64,000 nucleotides of DNA, taken from contig JAEXOR010000052.1 in the NCBI GenBank assembly GCA_023439185.1, positions 62,001 to 126,000 on the forward strand. The letters run 5' to 3'. Both the position numbers and the translations under genes were made by a program. The notes under the pieces are model-generated. The model was not told the origin of the DNA and ran no database searches. It saw only the letters and a program-made list of their open reading frames with translations. Of the stretch, positions 42,745-50,852 are shown piece after piece (position 1 is the stretch's first letter; each line of letters starts with the position of its first letter). Origin of the DNA: Bacillota bacterium. Its GTDB lineage: Bacteria > Bacillota > Desulfotomaculia > Desulfotomaculales > Desulfallaceae.

Positions 42745-43653
42745 ATGTATGACACCGTGATCATCGGCATGGGCCCGGCGGGGATGACGGCCGCGGTTTA
42801 CGCGGCGCGCAAAAAAATGAACACTTTGCTGGTGGGGAAAGAGTATGGGGGGCAGGTGGCCCAGACTTCGGAAGTGGAAAACTATATGGGTTTTCAGATG
42901 ATCAGCGGCCCCGCTTTGATGGATAAGTTTGAAGAACAGGTGCGGCGCTATCCGGTGGAAAGGAAACAGTCGGCAGTGCTGCGGGTTGAAAAAGAGGGCG
43001 GCCATTTCGTGGTCCAATGCGACGATAGAGAGGAATACCGCTGCCGGACCGTGATCTACTCCGCCGGGAAGTACCCGCGCCGGTTGAATATTCCCGGGGA
43101 AAAAGAATTCACCGGTCGGGGGGTGAGCTACTGTGCGGTTTGTGACGGGCCTTTTTTCGAGGGCCGGCCGGTGGCGGTGATCGGGGGCGGCAATTCGGCT
43201 TTGATGGCTGTTATTGATATGGTTAAAATTGCCACGCACGTTTACTCGGTTTCCATTGGGGAATGGAACGCGGACCCACTACTTGCCGAGCAGACCTTGC
43301 AAGCTAAAAACCTGACCGTGCTTAAAGGGTACCGGACAGTGTCCGTCAACGGGGAAGAGAATGTACACGGCATCACCATCTGCTCACTGGAATCGGGGGA
43401 GGAAAAGGAACTGGCGGTGGCGGGGGTGTTTGTGGAAATCGGCACCATGCCCGGCAGCGAACCGGTGAAAGAATTGGTACGGATTAACAACCTGGGCGAA
43501 ATAGAGGTGGACTGCAGTTGTAACACCGACGTGCCGGGTTTTTTTGCCGCCGGCGACGTAACCAACATCCCGGCCAAGCAGGTGATTGTGGCGGCCGGCG
43601 AGGGCGCCAAGGCCGCTCTGGGCGCTTACCGGCACCTGCTGACCGGCCATTGA
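42745..43653 (+). CDS. Thioredoxin-reductase-like FAD/NAD(P) oxidoreductase
   Basis: This 302-aa protein has FAD motif TVIIGMGPAGMTAAVYAARK, redox-active YCAVCDGPFF (Cys-x2-Cys), NAD(P) motif VAVIGGGNSALMAVIDMVK and C-terminal FAD motif PGFFAAGDVTNIPAKQVIVA. It reduces thioredoxin or a related thiol protein. The NAD(P)-binding strand is followed by atypical residues (VYSVSIGEWNAD) instead of the usual HRR...R set for NADPH, so NADH or another donor may be used. The ATG at 42745 follows GGGGGGTTTTTTT. No thioredoxin gene is adjacent. Confidence 0.87.
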   Translation: MYDTVIIGMGPAGMTAAVYAARKKMNTLLVGKEYGGQVAQTSEVENYMGFQMISGPALMDKFEEQVRRYPVERKQSAVLRVEKEGGHFVVQCDDREEYRCRTVIYSAGKYPRRLNIPGEKEFTGRGVSYCAVCDGPFFEGRPVAVIGGGNSALMAVIDMVKIATHVYSVSIGEWNADPLLAEQTLQAKNLTVLKGYRTVSVNGEENVHGITICSLESGEEKELAVAGVFVEIGTMPGSEPVKELVRINNLGEIEVDCSCNTDVPGFFAAGDVTNIPAKQVIVAAGEGAKAALGAYRHLLTGH

Positions 43654-43811
43654 CCGGGTATTATTAATAGGACTTTAGACCTATTTATGCTCGAAATATG
43701 TCGGAAAGCTGAGCCAAAAAATAATATTTATGGTAAAATTATTGTCGCCGAATTAAATATTTGTCGCCAAAAATCATACGCTAATGGATCTGGCAAGGGA
43801 GTTGGTGATTA

Positions 43812-44837
43812 TTGCGGAGAAAAGGGTTTAAACTCCCCGGCATAAAGAATCTGCCCCGGGCTTCTACCATAATGTTTGTGCCACATTCCCAGCAGTCAAC
43901 ATACAGCATAAAAATCCCATTCGGCATTATGGTCATATTCTTTTCTCTGGCCTTGTTTTCAGTCATCTGCTTGATTATCTCATCAGTAAAATATTTGAAT
44001 ATGAGGGAAAACATGACCGAGCTGAACGCCTTGCGTTCGGTAAACGAGCGGCAGGCCGGCCAACTTAGGTTGATGGAATCCGAGGTGCTGACCCTGCAGG
44101 GAGAAATGACCGAACTGAAATCCCTGGAGCGGAATGTCAAAGTGTTGTTAAACAGTGAGCCATTTTTGGATCAGCCCATGGCTGCGCGTCAGGATACCCC
44201 CCAACCTTCCCGGGGCGGCGGGCGTGGCGGCGGCGTGGATTCGTTCAGAAATATGTTGGCCGGCTTTTTGGCCGGCAGCCCTTCTTTCAGTGAACGTCAG
44301 GCGGAATGGGATGCGACGTACCAGGCCACCAGAAACACTGCCGGTGAGCTGTTGGCCGGCGTGGAAGCGATGGAAAAAAATCTGGTCTTATTGCAGGAGA
44401 ACGTCTCGGAAATAAGAGACTATTCTGAAGCCAGGCCGGCCGGTTTTCCCGCCGCCGGTGAGATCAGTTCCGGGTTTGGTCCGCGCCGGTCCCCATTTTC
44501 GGGACGATCCGAGATGCATCCGGGTATTGACATTGCCGCCAACCATGGAGCGCCGGTGGAGGCCACCGGCAAGGGTACGGTGGTATTTGCCGGTTACCGG
44601 GCGGGTTACGGGCTTACGGTGGTGATCAGACATAAATACGGGTTTGAAACCGTATATGGGCATAACTCAAGCCTTAAAGTGCAGGCCGGTCAGGAGGTTA
44701 CCCGGGGTGATTTAATTGCCCTGGTGGGCAGCACCGGCGCTTCCACGGGACCGCACCTGCACTATGAAGTATTTTTAAGCGGGGTCCGGGTCGACCCGGC
44801 CGGGTATTTGACTGAGCCTGGTAAAAACACCGGTTGA
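43812..44837 (+). CDS. Membrane-anchored M23-family peptidase
   Basis: This 341-aa protein has a cytoplasmic N-terminus, one transmembrane helix (IMVIFFSLALFSVICLIISS), a coiled coil (MRENMTELNALRSVNERQAG, then LQGEMTELKSLERNV), a Gly-rich linker and a C-terminal LytM/M23 domain (SGFGPRRSPFSGRSEMHPGI, then VIRHKYGFETVYGHNS and TGPHLHYEV). The H-x3-D and HxH zinc ligands are present (HPGIDIA and HLHYE), so it is probably an active endopeptidase. The TTG at 43812 follows AAGGGAG. The bactofilin gene follows after 43 bp, a common M23-bactofilin pairing for cell shape or sporulation. Confidence 0.88.
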   Translation: MRRKGFKLPGIKNLPRASTIMFVPHSQQSTYSIKIPFGIMVIFFSLALFSVICLIISSVKYLNMRENMTELNALRSVNERQAGQLRLMESEVLTLQGEMTELKSLERNVKVLLNSEPFLDQPMAARQDTPQPSRGGGRGGGVDSFRNMLAGFLAGSPSFSERQAEWDATYQATRNTAGELLAGVEAMEKNLVLLQENVSEIRDYSEARPAGFPAAGEISSGFGPRRSPFSGRSEMHPGIDIAANHGAPVEATGKGTVVFAGYRAGYGLTVVIRHKYGFETVYGHNSSLKVQAGQEVTRGDLIALVGSTGASTGPHLHYEVFLSGVRVDPAGYLTEPGKNTG

Positions 44838-44880
44838 AAGCAGCTGACGCAAGTAAATCAAGGTAATGGGGGAGATAAGC

Positions 44881-45327
44881 TTGTTCGGTAAAAATAACGA
44901 ACCGTCCGCCGGCAAGGTGGACACCATTATCGGCAGCGGTACGCACTTTAACGGCAGCCTGAACGTGGAAGGTACCCTGCGGGTGGACGGCGCCGTGGAC
45001 GGGGAAGTCAAATGCAACGGTGACGTGATTATCGGCAAGACGGGTGTTATACGGGCCAGTATCGGGGGACGCAACGTCACTGTCGCCGGCGAGGTCCAGG
45101 GCGACATGGTCCTGGAAGGGAAACTGGAGATCAGTTCCACCGGCAAAGTTCTGGGGGATATCGAGGTGGACAAGCTGGTCATCAGTGAGGGGGCCATTTT
45201 CGAGGGCCGGAGCATGATGCAGGGAAACGGTCCGGCGGCGGAAAAAATATCTTTTTTTAAGAAAGACGACCGGAATAAGGATAATAAAAAGAACAACAAA
45301 GAAAACAACAAAGCCCAATCCCAGTAA
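44881..45327 (+). CDS. Bactofilin-family cytoskeletal protein
   Basis: This 148-aa bactofilin has a central beta-helix of Gly-spaced strands (VDTIIGSGTHFNGSLNVEGT, then VDGAVDGEVKCNGDVIIGKT and GKLEISSTGKVLGDIEVDKL). A Lys/Asn-rich tail follows (DDRNKDNKKNNKENNKAQSQ). Bactofilins polymerise at the membrane and position wall enzymes. The TTG at 44881 follows GGGGGAG; the ATG at 44866 falls in that site. It is cotranscribed with the M23 peptidase, which is likely its client. Confidence 0.9.
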   Translation: MFGKNNEPSAGKVDTIIGSGTHFNGSLNVEGTLRVDGAVDGEVKCNGDVIIGKTGVIRASIGGRNVTVAGEVQGDMVLEGKLEISSTGKVLGDIEVDKLVISEGAIFEGRSMMQGNGPAAEKISFFKKDDRNKDNKKNNKENNKAQSQ

Positions 45328-45336
45328 TAGCTCCCT

Positions 45337-45361
45337 GGGCGCCCGCAAGGGGCGCCCCTAC
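45337..45361. repeat. Intergenic GC-rich repeat, copy identical to 54934
   Basis: A 25-nt element (GGGCGCCCGCAAGG then GGCGCCCCTAC) is identical to the one at 54934-54958 and shares its core with 6074-6089 and 61999-62024. It contains an imperfect palindrome and lies between the bactofilin and UPF0210 genes. Confidence 0.85.
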
Positions 45362-45436
45362 AACACGTTCGCAAAGAAGTCTGTGAAAATTAGCCTTTTG
45401 GTATAACCATCCGGCTTTTATTTTTTCTCAGATGGA

Positions 45437-46795
45437 TTAGTTGCTCAAACTGTGGATTGGCGCCGGGATTCTGCCCCCGCGGGCGATAAAAGTGCCGGAA
45501 GAAAAGGGGTGCACCTTCATTACCGGTGCCCGGCCCAACAGCCCACCGAATTCCACGTAATCGCCGGCCTGCTTGCCGGGCGCGGGGATAATCCGCACGG
45601 CGGTGGTTTTCTGGTTGATTACCCCGATGGCCATTTCATCGGCGATGATGGCAGAGATAGTTTCGGCGCCGGTGTCGCCGGGAACGGCGATCATGTCCAG
45701 GCCCACCGAACATACGCAGGTCATGGCTTCCAATTTGTCCAGGTGCAGCGCGTTTTCCTCCACCGCGCGAATCATGCCGGCGTCCTCGCTGACCGGGATA
45801 AAGGCGCCGGACAGCCCGCCCACGTAAGAAGACGCCATGGAGCCGCCTTTCTTCACCGCGTCGTTAAGCAGGGCCAGCGCCGCGGTGGTGCCGTGGGTGC
45901 CGCATCTTTCCAGCCCCATGGCTTCCAGTATTTCAGCCACGCTGTCGCCCACCGCCGGGGTGGGGGCCAGGGAAATGTCCACGATGCCGAAGGGCACGCC
46001 CAGCCGCTGGGCAGCAGTCCGGCCCACCAATTCGCCCATGCGGGTAATTTTAAAGGCTGTTTTTTTGATGGTTTCGGCCAGAGCTCCGAAGTCCGCGCCG
46101 TTTAAACGTTCCACCGCCCGTTTAACCACCCCCGGACCGCTGATGCCCACGTTAATCACCGATTCCGGCTCTCCCACCCCGTGAAAGGCGCCGGCCATGA
46201 AGGGGTTGTCCTCCGGGACATTGGCGAAAACCACCAGTTTGGCGCAGGCCAGGCCGTCCCGGTCGGCGGTCCGCCCGGCGGCGTCCTTGATTACCCGGCC
46301 CATCAGGGCCACGGCGTCCATGTTGATCCCCGCCTTGGTGGTGGCCACATTTACCGAAGCGCATACCCGCTCGGTCCCGGCCAGGGCCGCCGGGATGGTG
46401 GCCAGCAGTTTATCGTCGCCGCCGGTGATGCCCTTGTGCACCAGGGCGGAAAACCCGCCGATGAAATTGACTCCCACCTCCGCCGCCGCCCGGTCCATGG
46501 TTTCGGCAAACAGCATGTAATTGTCGGTGCGGCTGCATTCAGCCACGATGGAGATGGGCGTGACGGAAATGCGTTTGTTCACGATGGGCAGCCCGTATTC
46601 CCTGGCGATGGATTCTCCCACGGGCACCAGGCTGCCGGCCAGCCGGGTTATTTTATCGTAAATTTTGTCACAGGCCGCCCGGGGGTCCGGATCGGCACAG
46701 TCACGCAGGTTGATGCCCATGGTAATGGTACGGATGTCCAGGTGCTCTTCCTGGACCATTTTGATGGTTTCCATTATTTCCTGTACGGTTAACAA
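45437..46795 (-). CDS. UPF0210/DUF711 PFL-like family protein
   Basis: This 452-aa protein of the UPF0210 (DUF711) family is structurally related to pyruvate formate-lyase barrels but lacks a glycyl radical motif. Recognisable blocks are LDIRTITMGINLRDCADPDP, VGVNFIGGFSALVHKGITGG and GISGPGVVKRAVERL. It is cotranscribed with the ACT-domain gene upstream (14 bp apart), a pairing conserved in many bacteria. Function is unknown. The TTG at 46795 follows AGGGGG. Confidence 0.88.
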   Translation of the reverse strand: MLTVQEIMETIKMVQEEHLDIRTITMGINLRDCADPDPRAACDKIYDKITRLAGSLVPVGESIAREYGLPIVNKRISVTPISIVAECSRTDNYMLFAETMDRAAAEVGVNFIGGFSALVHKGITGGDDKLLATIPAALAGTERVCASVNVATTKAGINMDAVALMGRVIKDAAGRTADRDGLACAKLVVFANVPEDNPFMAGAFHGVGEPESVINVGISGPGVVKRAVERLNGADFGALAETIKKTAFKITRMGELVGRTAAQRLGVPFGIVDISLAPTPAVGDSVAEILEAMGLERCGTHGTTAALALLNDAVKKGGSMASSYVGGLSGAFIPVSEDAGMIRAVEENALHLDKLEAMTCVCSVGLDMIAVPGDTGAETISAIIADEMAIGVINQKTTAVRIIPAPGKQAGDYVEFGGLLGRAPVMKVHPFSSGTFIARGGRIPAPIHSLSN

Positions 46796-46809
46796 AACAG
46801 CCGGCCCCC

Positions 46810-47112
46810 CTATAACCTGTGCATGAATTTGAACGCGTCTTCGTGCTGGGCGTCAATGCTGATGCCCAGTTCGGTCCCCTTGGCGTTAAGCAGGTCTTTA
46901 AGCGTCAGCAAGTCGACGGTGCTTTTGCCCAGGTCGCCGATCAGCACCATCACCAGGAATTCCTGCATAATGGTCTGGCTGATATCCAGTATATTGACGT
47001 TATTTTCAGCCATGATGCCTGTGACCCCGGCGATGATGCCCACCCGGTCGGGGCCGATGACGGTGACGATGACCCGGTTGGCCGGGTTTTGTTCCGTATG
47101 CAGATATTTCAT
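46810..47112 (-). CDS. ACT-domain protein (UPF0237 type)
   Basis: This 100-aa protein consists of ACT domains (NRVIVTVIGPDRVGIIAGVT, then VNILDISQTIMQEFLVMVLI). It resembles UPF0237/GcvR-like proteins that bind an amino acid and regulate a partner, here presumably the UPF0210 protein. The ATG at 47112 follows GAGGTG; longer reading into 47199 enters the next gene's 3' end. It probably forms dimers. Confidence 0.87.
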   Translation of the reverse strand: MKYLHTEQNPANRVIVTVIGPDRVGIIAGVTGIMAENNVNILDISQTIMQEFLVMVLIGDLGKSTVDLLTLKDLLNAKGTELGISIDAQHEDAFKFMHRL

Positions 47113-47132
47113 TCTTAAACACCTCTTGTCGG

Positions 47133-47765
47133 TTATTCCAGAACAGCCGCCGCCCGTACCGGCGAGCCGTCGGCCATTTCTATTTTCAGCGGGAAACAAT
47201 ACAGGGTAAACTCTTTGCCCGCCAGATTTTTCAGGTTGGTGAGGTTTTCAATGATCACCAGGCCGGCGCCAAGCAGTATTTTATGGATGGTAAAATCGGT
47301 GGAATGCATCGGGTCCACCGAAATGGCGTCAATACCCACACCCTTAATGCCGCGCTCTGCCAGACTGCGTGCCGTTTCGGGCGCCAAAACGGGATAGTTC
47401 TCAAAGTAACCGGGCTTGCCCCATTTTTCACACCATCCGGTGTAAAAGATGATAAAATCCACTTTATTACCGCCCAGGGTGTTTAGGAGTTCGATTGGTA
47501 TTTCCCGCCCCGGGACGCCGGTGGCGTCAATTACCGCCGCCGGGCCGTAAAAATGTTCCAGCGGCAGTCGGTCCAGGGTGATTCCTTCCTTTAGTATGTG
47601 GGCCGGGCTGTCCAGGTGGGTGCCGGTGTGGGAATAAAAAGTCAGTTTGCGCTCTTCGAAGCCGTTTTGCTCGATGGTACACGGCCGGTTGATTAGCGGC
47701 GGCCCGGTGCCGGGGTAAACCGGCATGCCGGGTTTTATGGTATGGGTTAAATCGATGCAGCGCAT
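47133..47765 (-). CDS. Cyclase-family (kynurenine-formamidase-like) metal hydrolase
   Basis: This 210-aa protein of the Cyclase/KynB fold has YPGTGPPLINRPC at the N-terminus and the metal site HTGTHLDSPAHIL (HxGTHxDxPxH), with GIDAISVDPMHS toward the C-terminus. Members include arylformamidases and various cyclic-ester or isatin hydrolases. The ATG at 47765 has AGAAGGG six bases upstream; an ATG at 47786 would overlap the LarC-like gene. No tryptophan-degradation genes are near, so substrate is unknown. Confidence 0.87.
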   Translation of the reverse strand: MRCIDLTHTIKPGMPVYPGTGPPLINRPCTIEQNGFEERKLTFYSHTGTHLDSPAHILKEGITLDRLPLEHFYGPAAVIDATGVPGREIPIELLNTLGGNKVDFIIFYTGWCEKWGKPGYFENYPVLAPETARSLAERGIKGVGIDAISVDPMHSTDFTIHKILLGAGLVIIENLTNLKNLAGKEFTLYCFPLKIEMADGSPVRAAAVLE

Positions 47766-47778
47766 GGCAGCCCTTCTT

Positions 47779-48261
47779 TCATTCATTTTCTGAAAGCTGT
47801 TCCGCAGCCATAAGAGCAGCGTTGTGGACCTGGCGCAGGGGTACGTTTTTTTTCATCGCCAGGGCTTTACAGTCCTCAAATTCCGGCATATAACGGGCCG
47901 GTTTTTCCCGGTCCGTGGTAAAAGCGGCCTTAACCCGCACCGGGCCGTACCCGGTTTGCACCGTGAATAACTCCCGCCGCAGGCAGAACCGTTGTTCAGT
48001 ATGCATACGTACGCCCAGGCTGGTGGTTTCGGTAAAGATAATTTCCAGGATACGTTCCAGATTCGGCTCGTCGTCCCCCGCCAGTATGGTCAGCATTACA
48101 CCGGGGCGACCCTTCTTCATAATCACCGGCTTGAGGTAAGCATCCAGCGCTCCCGCGGCCAGCAGTTGATCTATAATATAAGGGTAAACTTGCGGGTTCA
48201 TGTCGTCGATGGCAGTCTCCAACACTTTAACGTCTTCCCTGGTGAAGTTGGTTCTATCCAT
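47779..48261 (-). CDS. LarC C-terminal half (nickel-pincer cofactor protein) as a separate gene
   Basis: This 160-aa protein matches the C-terminal domain of LarC: VLETAIDDMNPQVYPYIIDQ, then GALDAYLKPVIMKKGRPGVM and the HTEQRFCLRRE region. LarC inserts nickel into the pyridinium thiocarboxylate cofactor. In many bacteria it is produced from larC1/larC2 joined by frameshift; here no larC1-like sequence is found upstream (the next gene is divergent). The ATG at 48261 follows AAAGGAG. It could act with a larC1 elsewhere or have another metal role. Confidence 0.83.
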   Translation of the reverse strand: MDRTNFTREDVKVLETAIDDMNPQVYPYIIDQLLAAGALDAYLKPVIMKKGRPGVMLTILAGDDEPNLERILEIIFTETTSLGVRMHTEQRFCLRRELFTVQTGYGPVRVKAAFTTDREKPARYMPEFEDCKALAMKKNVPLRQVHNAALMAAEQLSENE

Positions 48262-48322
48262 GGCCGGGCACTCCTTTCTTAAAAAAACTTCTTTCGACGT
48301 CATAATTATATCTCCTGTGCGC

Positions 48323-48351
48323 TGGACTGGCAGTACAACATTAAGTATAAT
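48323..48351 (+). promoter_or_regulatory. Promoter of the ModE-like gene
   Basis: TGGACT (48323-48328), a 17-bp spacer and TATAAT (48346-48351) lie about 67 bp before the start codon, between divergent genes. Confidence 0.6.
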
Positions 48352-48417
48352 ACAAGAAAGAGTATTAGTCTCCTTTGTGGTGCGAGTGCAGACTGTGATC
48401 CTGGAGGGGGCGGTAGT

Positions 48418-48783
48418 TTGACTGAGTTAAACCATAATGATTACGACTATTTCTTCAAGCCCTGTTATAAACTATGGCTGGAAAAAAACGACGGCATACT
48501 GGGCAACGGCTTTTTTCAACTGCTTGACCAAATAGAAAAAAACGGGACTATCACCGCGGCGGCGGAATCAATGGGCATGTCCTACCGGACGGCCTGGGGC
48601 AAGATCAAGACGGTGGAAAAGCAGTGCGGTATGACTCTGGTGGTAACCAAAGTGGGCGGCACCGCCGGCGGAGGGGCCAACCTGACGCCGGAAGCCTCGG
48701 ATCTGCTGCAGAGATTTTTGAGGTTCAGGCAGGATGTTGAAAATGAAATAGCGAAAATATTTAAGCGGGATTTTAGTGAGTAA
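48418..48783 (+). CDS. ModE N-terminal-type winged-helix regulator
   Basis: This 121-aa single-domain regulator of the ModE/LysR winged-helix type has LDQIEKNGTITAAAESMGMS, then YRTAWGKIKTVEKQCGMTLV and GGTAGGGANLTPEA. The molybdate-binding Mop domains of full ModE are absent, so metal sensing is indirect or lost. It begins a run with moaA, moaC, a MOSC protein and mobB, hence likely regulates molybdopterin synthesis. The TTG at 48418 follows GGAGGGGGCGG. Confidence 0.87.
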   Translation: MTELNHNDYDYFFKPCYKLWLEKNDGILGNGFFQLLDQIEKNGTITAAAESMGMSYRTAWGKIKTVEKQCGMTLVVTKVGGTAGGGANLTPEASDLLQRFLRFRQDVENEIAKIFKRDFSE

Positions 48784-48934
48784 ATTTTTTTAACACCCGT
48801 TATGCTTCACAAAACATATTGAAAAGTGATGTAACATGGCTGCGGTGTGCTAATAAACATGCTGAAAAATAACAAAACTCAACTAAGCTCAACTCAGCTA
48901 TTCCCTCTACGGATTAAAGGTGGTGCTATACGTT
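48784..48934 (+). other. Intergenic region before moaA
   Basis: 151 bp. It holds the partial direct repeats CTCAACTAAG and CTCAACTCAG near 48880-48900 and no clear molybdenum-cofactor riboswitch fold. No gene or convincing promoter was seen. Confidence 0.4.
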
Positions 48935-49915
48935 ATGCAGGATAAATTTCAGCGTCAGATTAACTACCTGCGTATTTCGGTGACCGACCGTTGTAACCTG
49001 CGCTGTGTTTACTGTATGCCTGAAGACGGGGTCCAGTGTGTTCCGCACAAAGAAATTCTGACTATTGAGGAAATAGTTGAAGTGGTGGCGGCAGGGGTGC
49101 CGCTGGGAATCAGGAAGGTCCGGCTTACCGGTGGCGAGCCTCTGATCAGGCGCGGAATTTTAGACCTGATCCGAAAACTGCGTACCATTCCGGAAATAGA
49201 CGACATTGCTTTAACCACCAACGGCATCCTGCTGGAAAAGATGGCCGGCGGTTTAAAAGAGGCGGGAGTAAACAGGGTCAACGTAAGCCTGGATACCCTT
49301 AAACCGGCCCGTTACCACAGTATTACCAGGTGCGGCAATTTAAATCAGGTGTGGCGCGGCATCAACGCCGCTCTGGATAAGGATCTGCAGCCGGTGAAAA
49401 TTAACACTGTAGCCATCAGGGGCTTTAATGATGATGAACTGGTGGACCTGGCCCGCCTGACTATCGAAAAACCTCTGCACGTGCGGTTTATTGAGCTGAT
49501 GCCCATCGGCACCTCCGGCGAATGGGCCGAAAGCAGGTATATACCAACCTCTGAGGTGCAGGAATTGATTACCGGCGCATTGGGTAATCTTACTGAGGAA
49601 AAGATGGTTGCCGGAAACGGTCCGGCACATTACGGCCGCCTGCCCGGCGCCCGGGGCACCGTTGGCTTTATCTCCGCGGTCAGCAACCACTTCTGTGCCC
49701 GGTGCAACCGGCTGCGGCTGACGGCCACGGGTCAGCTTAGACCATGTCTGTTCAGCGGCCGGGAAATAGACATTAAACAGGCGCTGCGGTCCGGAGCGAG
49801 CAGGGAAGAACTGACCCGGATATTCAGGGAAACCATTTTAAGTAAGCCGGACCAACATGATCTGGAGGTCCGGTGGCGGGACGACGACCGGATGATGTCT
49901 CAAATTGGAGGCTGA
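48935..49915 (+). CDS. moaA: GTP 3',8-cyclase MoaA
   Basis: This 326-aa radical SAM enzyme catalyses the first step of molybdopterin synthesis, from GTP to 3',8-cyclo-GTP. The N-terminal cluster ligands are Cys20, Cys24 and Cys27 (CNLRCVYC); the second cluster is in the C-terminal part (HFCARCNRLRLTATGQLRPC). The protein ends in the functional Gly-Gly tail (QIGG). The ATG at 48935 lies about ten bases after AAAGGTGG. moaC follows after 2 bp. Confidence 0.95.
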   Translation: MQDKFQRQINYLRISVTDRCNLRCVYCMPEDGVQCVPHKEILTIEEIVEVVAAGVPLGIRKVRLTGGEPLIRRGILDLIRKLRTIPEIDDIALTTNGILLEKMAGGLKEAGVNRVNVSLDTLKPARYHSITRCGNLNQVWRGINAALDKDLQPVKINTVAIRGFNDDELVDLARLTIEKPLHVRFIELMPIGTSGEWAESRYIPTSEVQELITGALGNLTEEKMVAGNGPAHYGRLPGARGTVGFISAVSNHFCARCNRLRLTATGQLRPCLFSGREIDIKQALRSGASREELTRIFRETILSKPDQHDLEVRWRDDDRMMSQIGG

Positions 49916-49917
49916 CG

Positions 49918-50427
49918 ATGAGCGAAGATAGTTACAGGGGCTTAACCCATTTTGACGAGCAGGGCGCCGCCCGGATGGTGGATATCGGCGCCAAGGACGT
50001 CACCGACCGGGAGGCTGTTGCCCGGGGTGAGGTGACCATGCGCCCTGAGACGTTGCGGTTGATTTCGGCCGGCCGGGTGGCCAAGGGCGACGTGCTGGGG
50101 GTGGCCCGGGTGGCGGGAATTATGGCCGCCAAGGAAACGGGGCGGCTGATCCCCATGGCCCATCCGATTAACCTCACCGGGGTTAACGTGGACTTTCGCC
50201 TGCGGGAGCCAAACCGGGTGGAGATCCAGGCCCGGGTGCGCACCACCGGCAAGACCGGGGTGGAAATGGAAGCGCTGACGGCGGTGGCTGTGGCCGGGCT
50301 GACCATCTACGACATGTGTAAAGCCGTGGACCGGGAGATGGTGGTGGGCGGCGTCAGGCTAATCAGCAAAACCGGTGGTAAAAGCGGTACATTCACCAGG
50401 GAGGATGAGCAAGCATGGGATATGTAG
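49918..50427 (+). CDS. moaC: Cyclic pyranopterin monophosphate synthase MoaC
   Basis: This 169-aa MoaC acts with MoaA to form cyclic pyranopterin monophosphate. Conserved parts are TRP-like HFDEQGAARMVDIGAKDVTD, IPMAHPINLTGVNVDF, GKTGVEMEALTAV and DMCKAVDREMVVGGVRL. The ATG at 49918 follows GGAGGCTGAC. Its 3' end overlaps the MOSC gene by 13 bp, so the operon is tightly coupled. Confidence 0.95.
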   Translation: MSEDSYRGLTHFDEQGAARMVDIGAKDVTDREAVARGEVTMRPETLRLISAGRVAKGDVLGVARVAGIMAAKETGRLIPMAHPINLTGVNVDFRLREPNRVEIQARVRTTGKTGVEMEALTAVAVAGLTIYDMCKAVDREMVVGGVRLISKTGGKSGTFTREDEQAWDM

Positions 50428-50852
50428 TGGCGGTATGCACCAGCCCCAAAAAGGGGATGCGCAAGAAGAACATCGGCGCCGGCCAACTGGTCGAGGAACA
50501 TGGTCTGGAGAACGATGCCCACGCCGGTCCCTGGCATCGGCAGGTGAGCCTGCTGGCCCTGGAGAGCGTGCAAAAAATGCGGGATGCCGGTTTGGACGTC
50601 AACCCGGGTGATTTTGCCGAAAATATCTCCACCGTAGGACTGGACCTGGTTTCTTTGCCCCTTGGCACACACATCGCCATCGGCGCCGAAGCGCTGGGCG
50701 AGGTGACTCAAATCGGCAAGGAATGCCATACCCGGTGCGCCATTTATCATCAGGCCGGGGACTGTGTGATGCCCCGGGAAGGCATTTTTATTAAAGTTTT
50801 AAAGGGCGGCGCCGTTAAAGTGGGCGACGAGGTGCACGTCCTTGAGCAATAG
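50415..50852 (+). CDS. MOSC-domain protein
   Basis: This 145-aa stand-alone MOSC domain has GAGQLVEEHGLENDAHAGPW, QVSLLALESVQKM, PGDFAENISTVGLDL and the conserved Cys in GKECHTRCAIYHQAGDC. MOSC proteins bind molybdenum cofactor or transfer sulfur to it. It overlaps moaC by 13 bp and mobB by 11 bp, placing it in the molybdenum cofactor operon; in related clostridia such genes often accompany moaC. The exact role is inferred. Confidence 0.9.
   Translation: MGYVVAVCTSPKKGMRKKNIGAGQLVEEHGLENDAHAGPWHRQVSLLALESVQKMRDAGLDVNPGDFAENISTVGLDLVSLPLGTHIAIGAEALGEVTQIGKECHTRCAIYHQAGDCVMPREGIFIKVLKGGAVKVGDEVHVLEQ

Noticed and set aside
48784..48934. Molybdenum-cofactor riboswitch before moaA
   Set aside because: I could not find the conserved paired elements expected of that riboswitch in this 151-bp gap.
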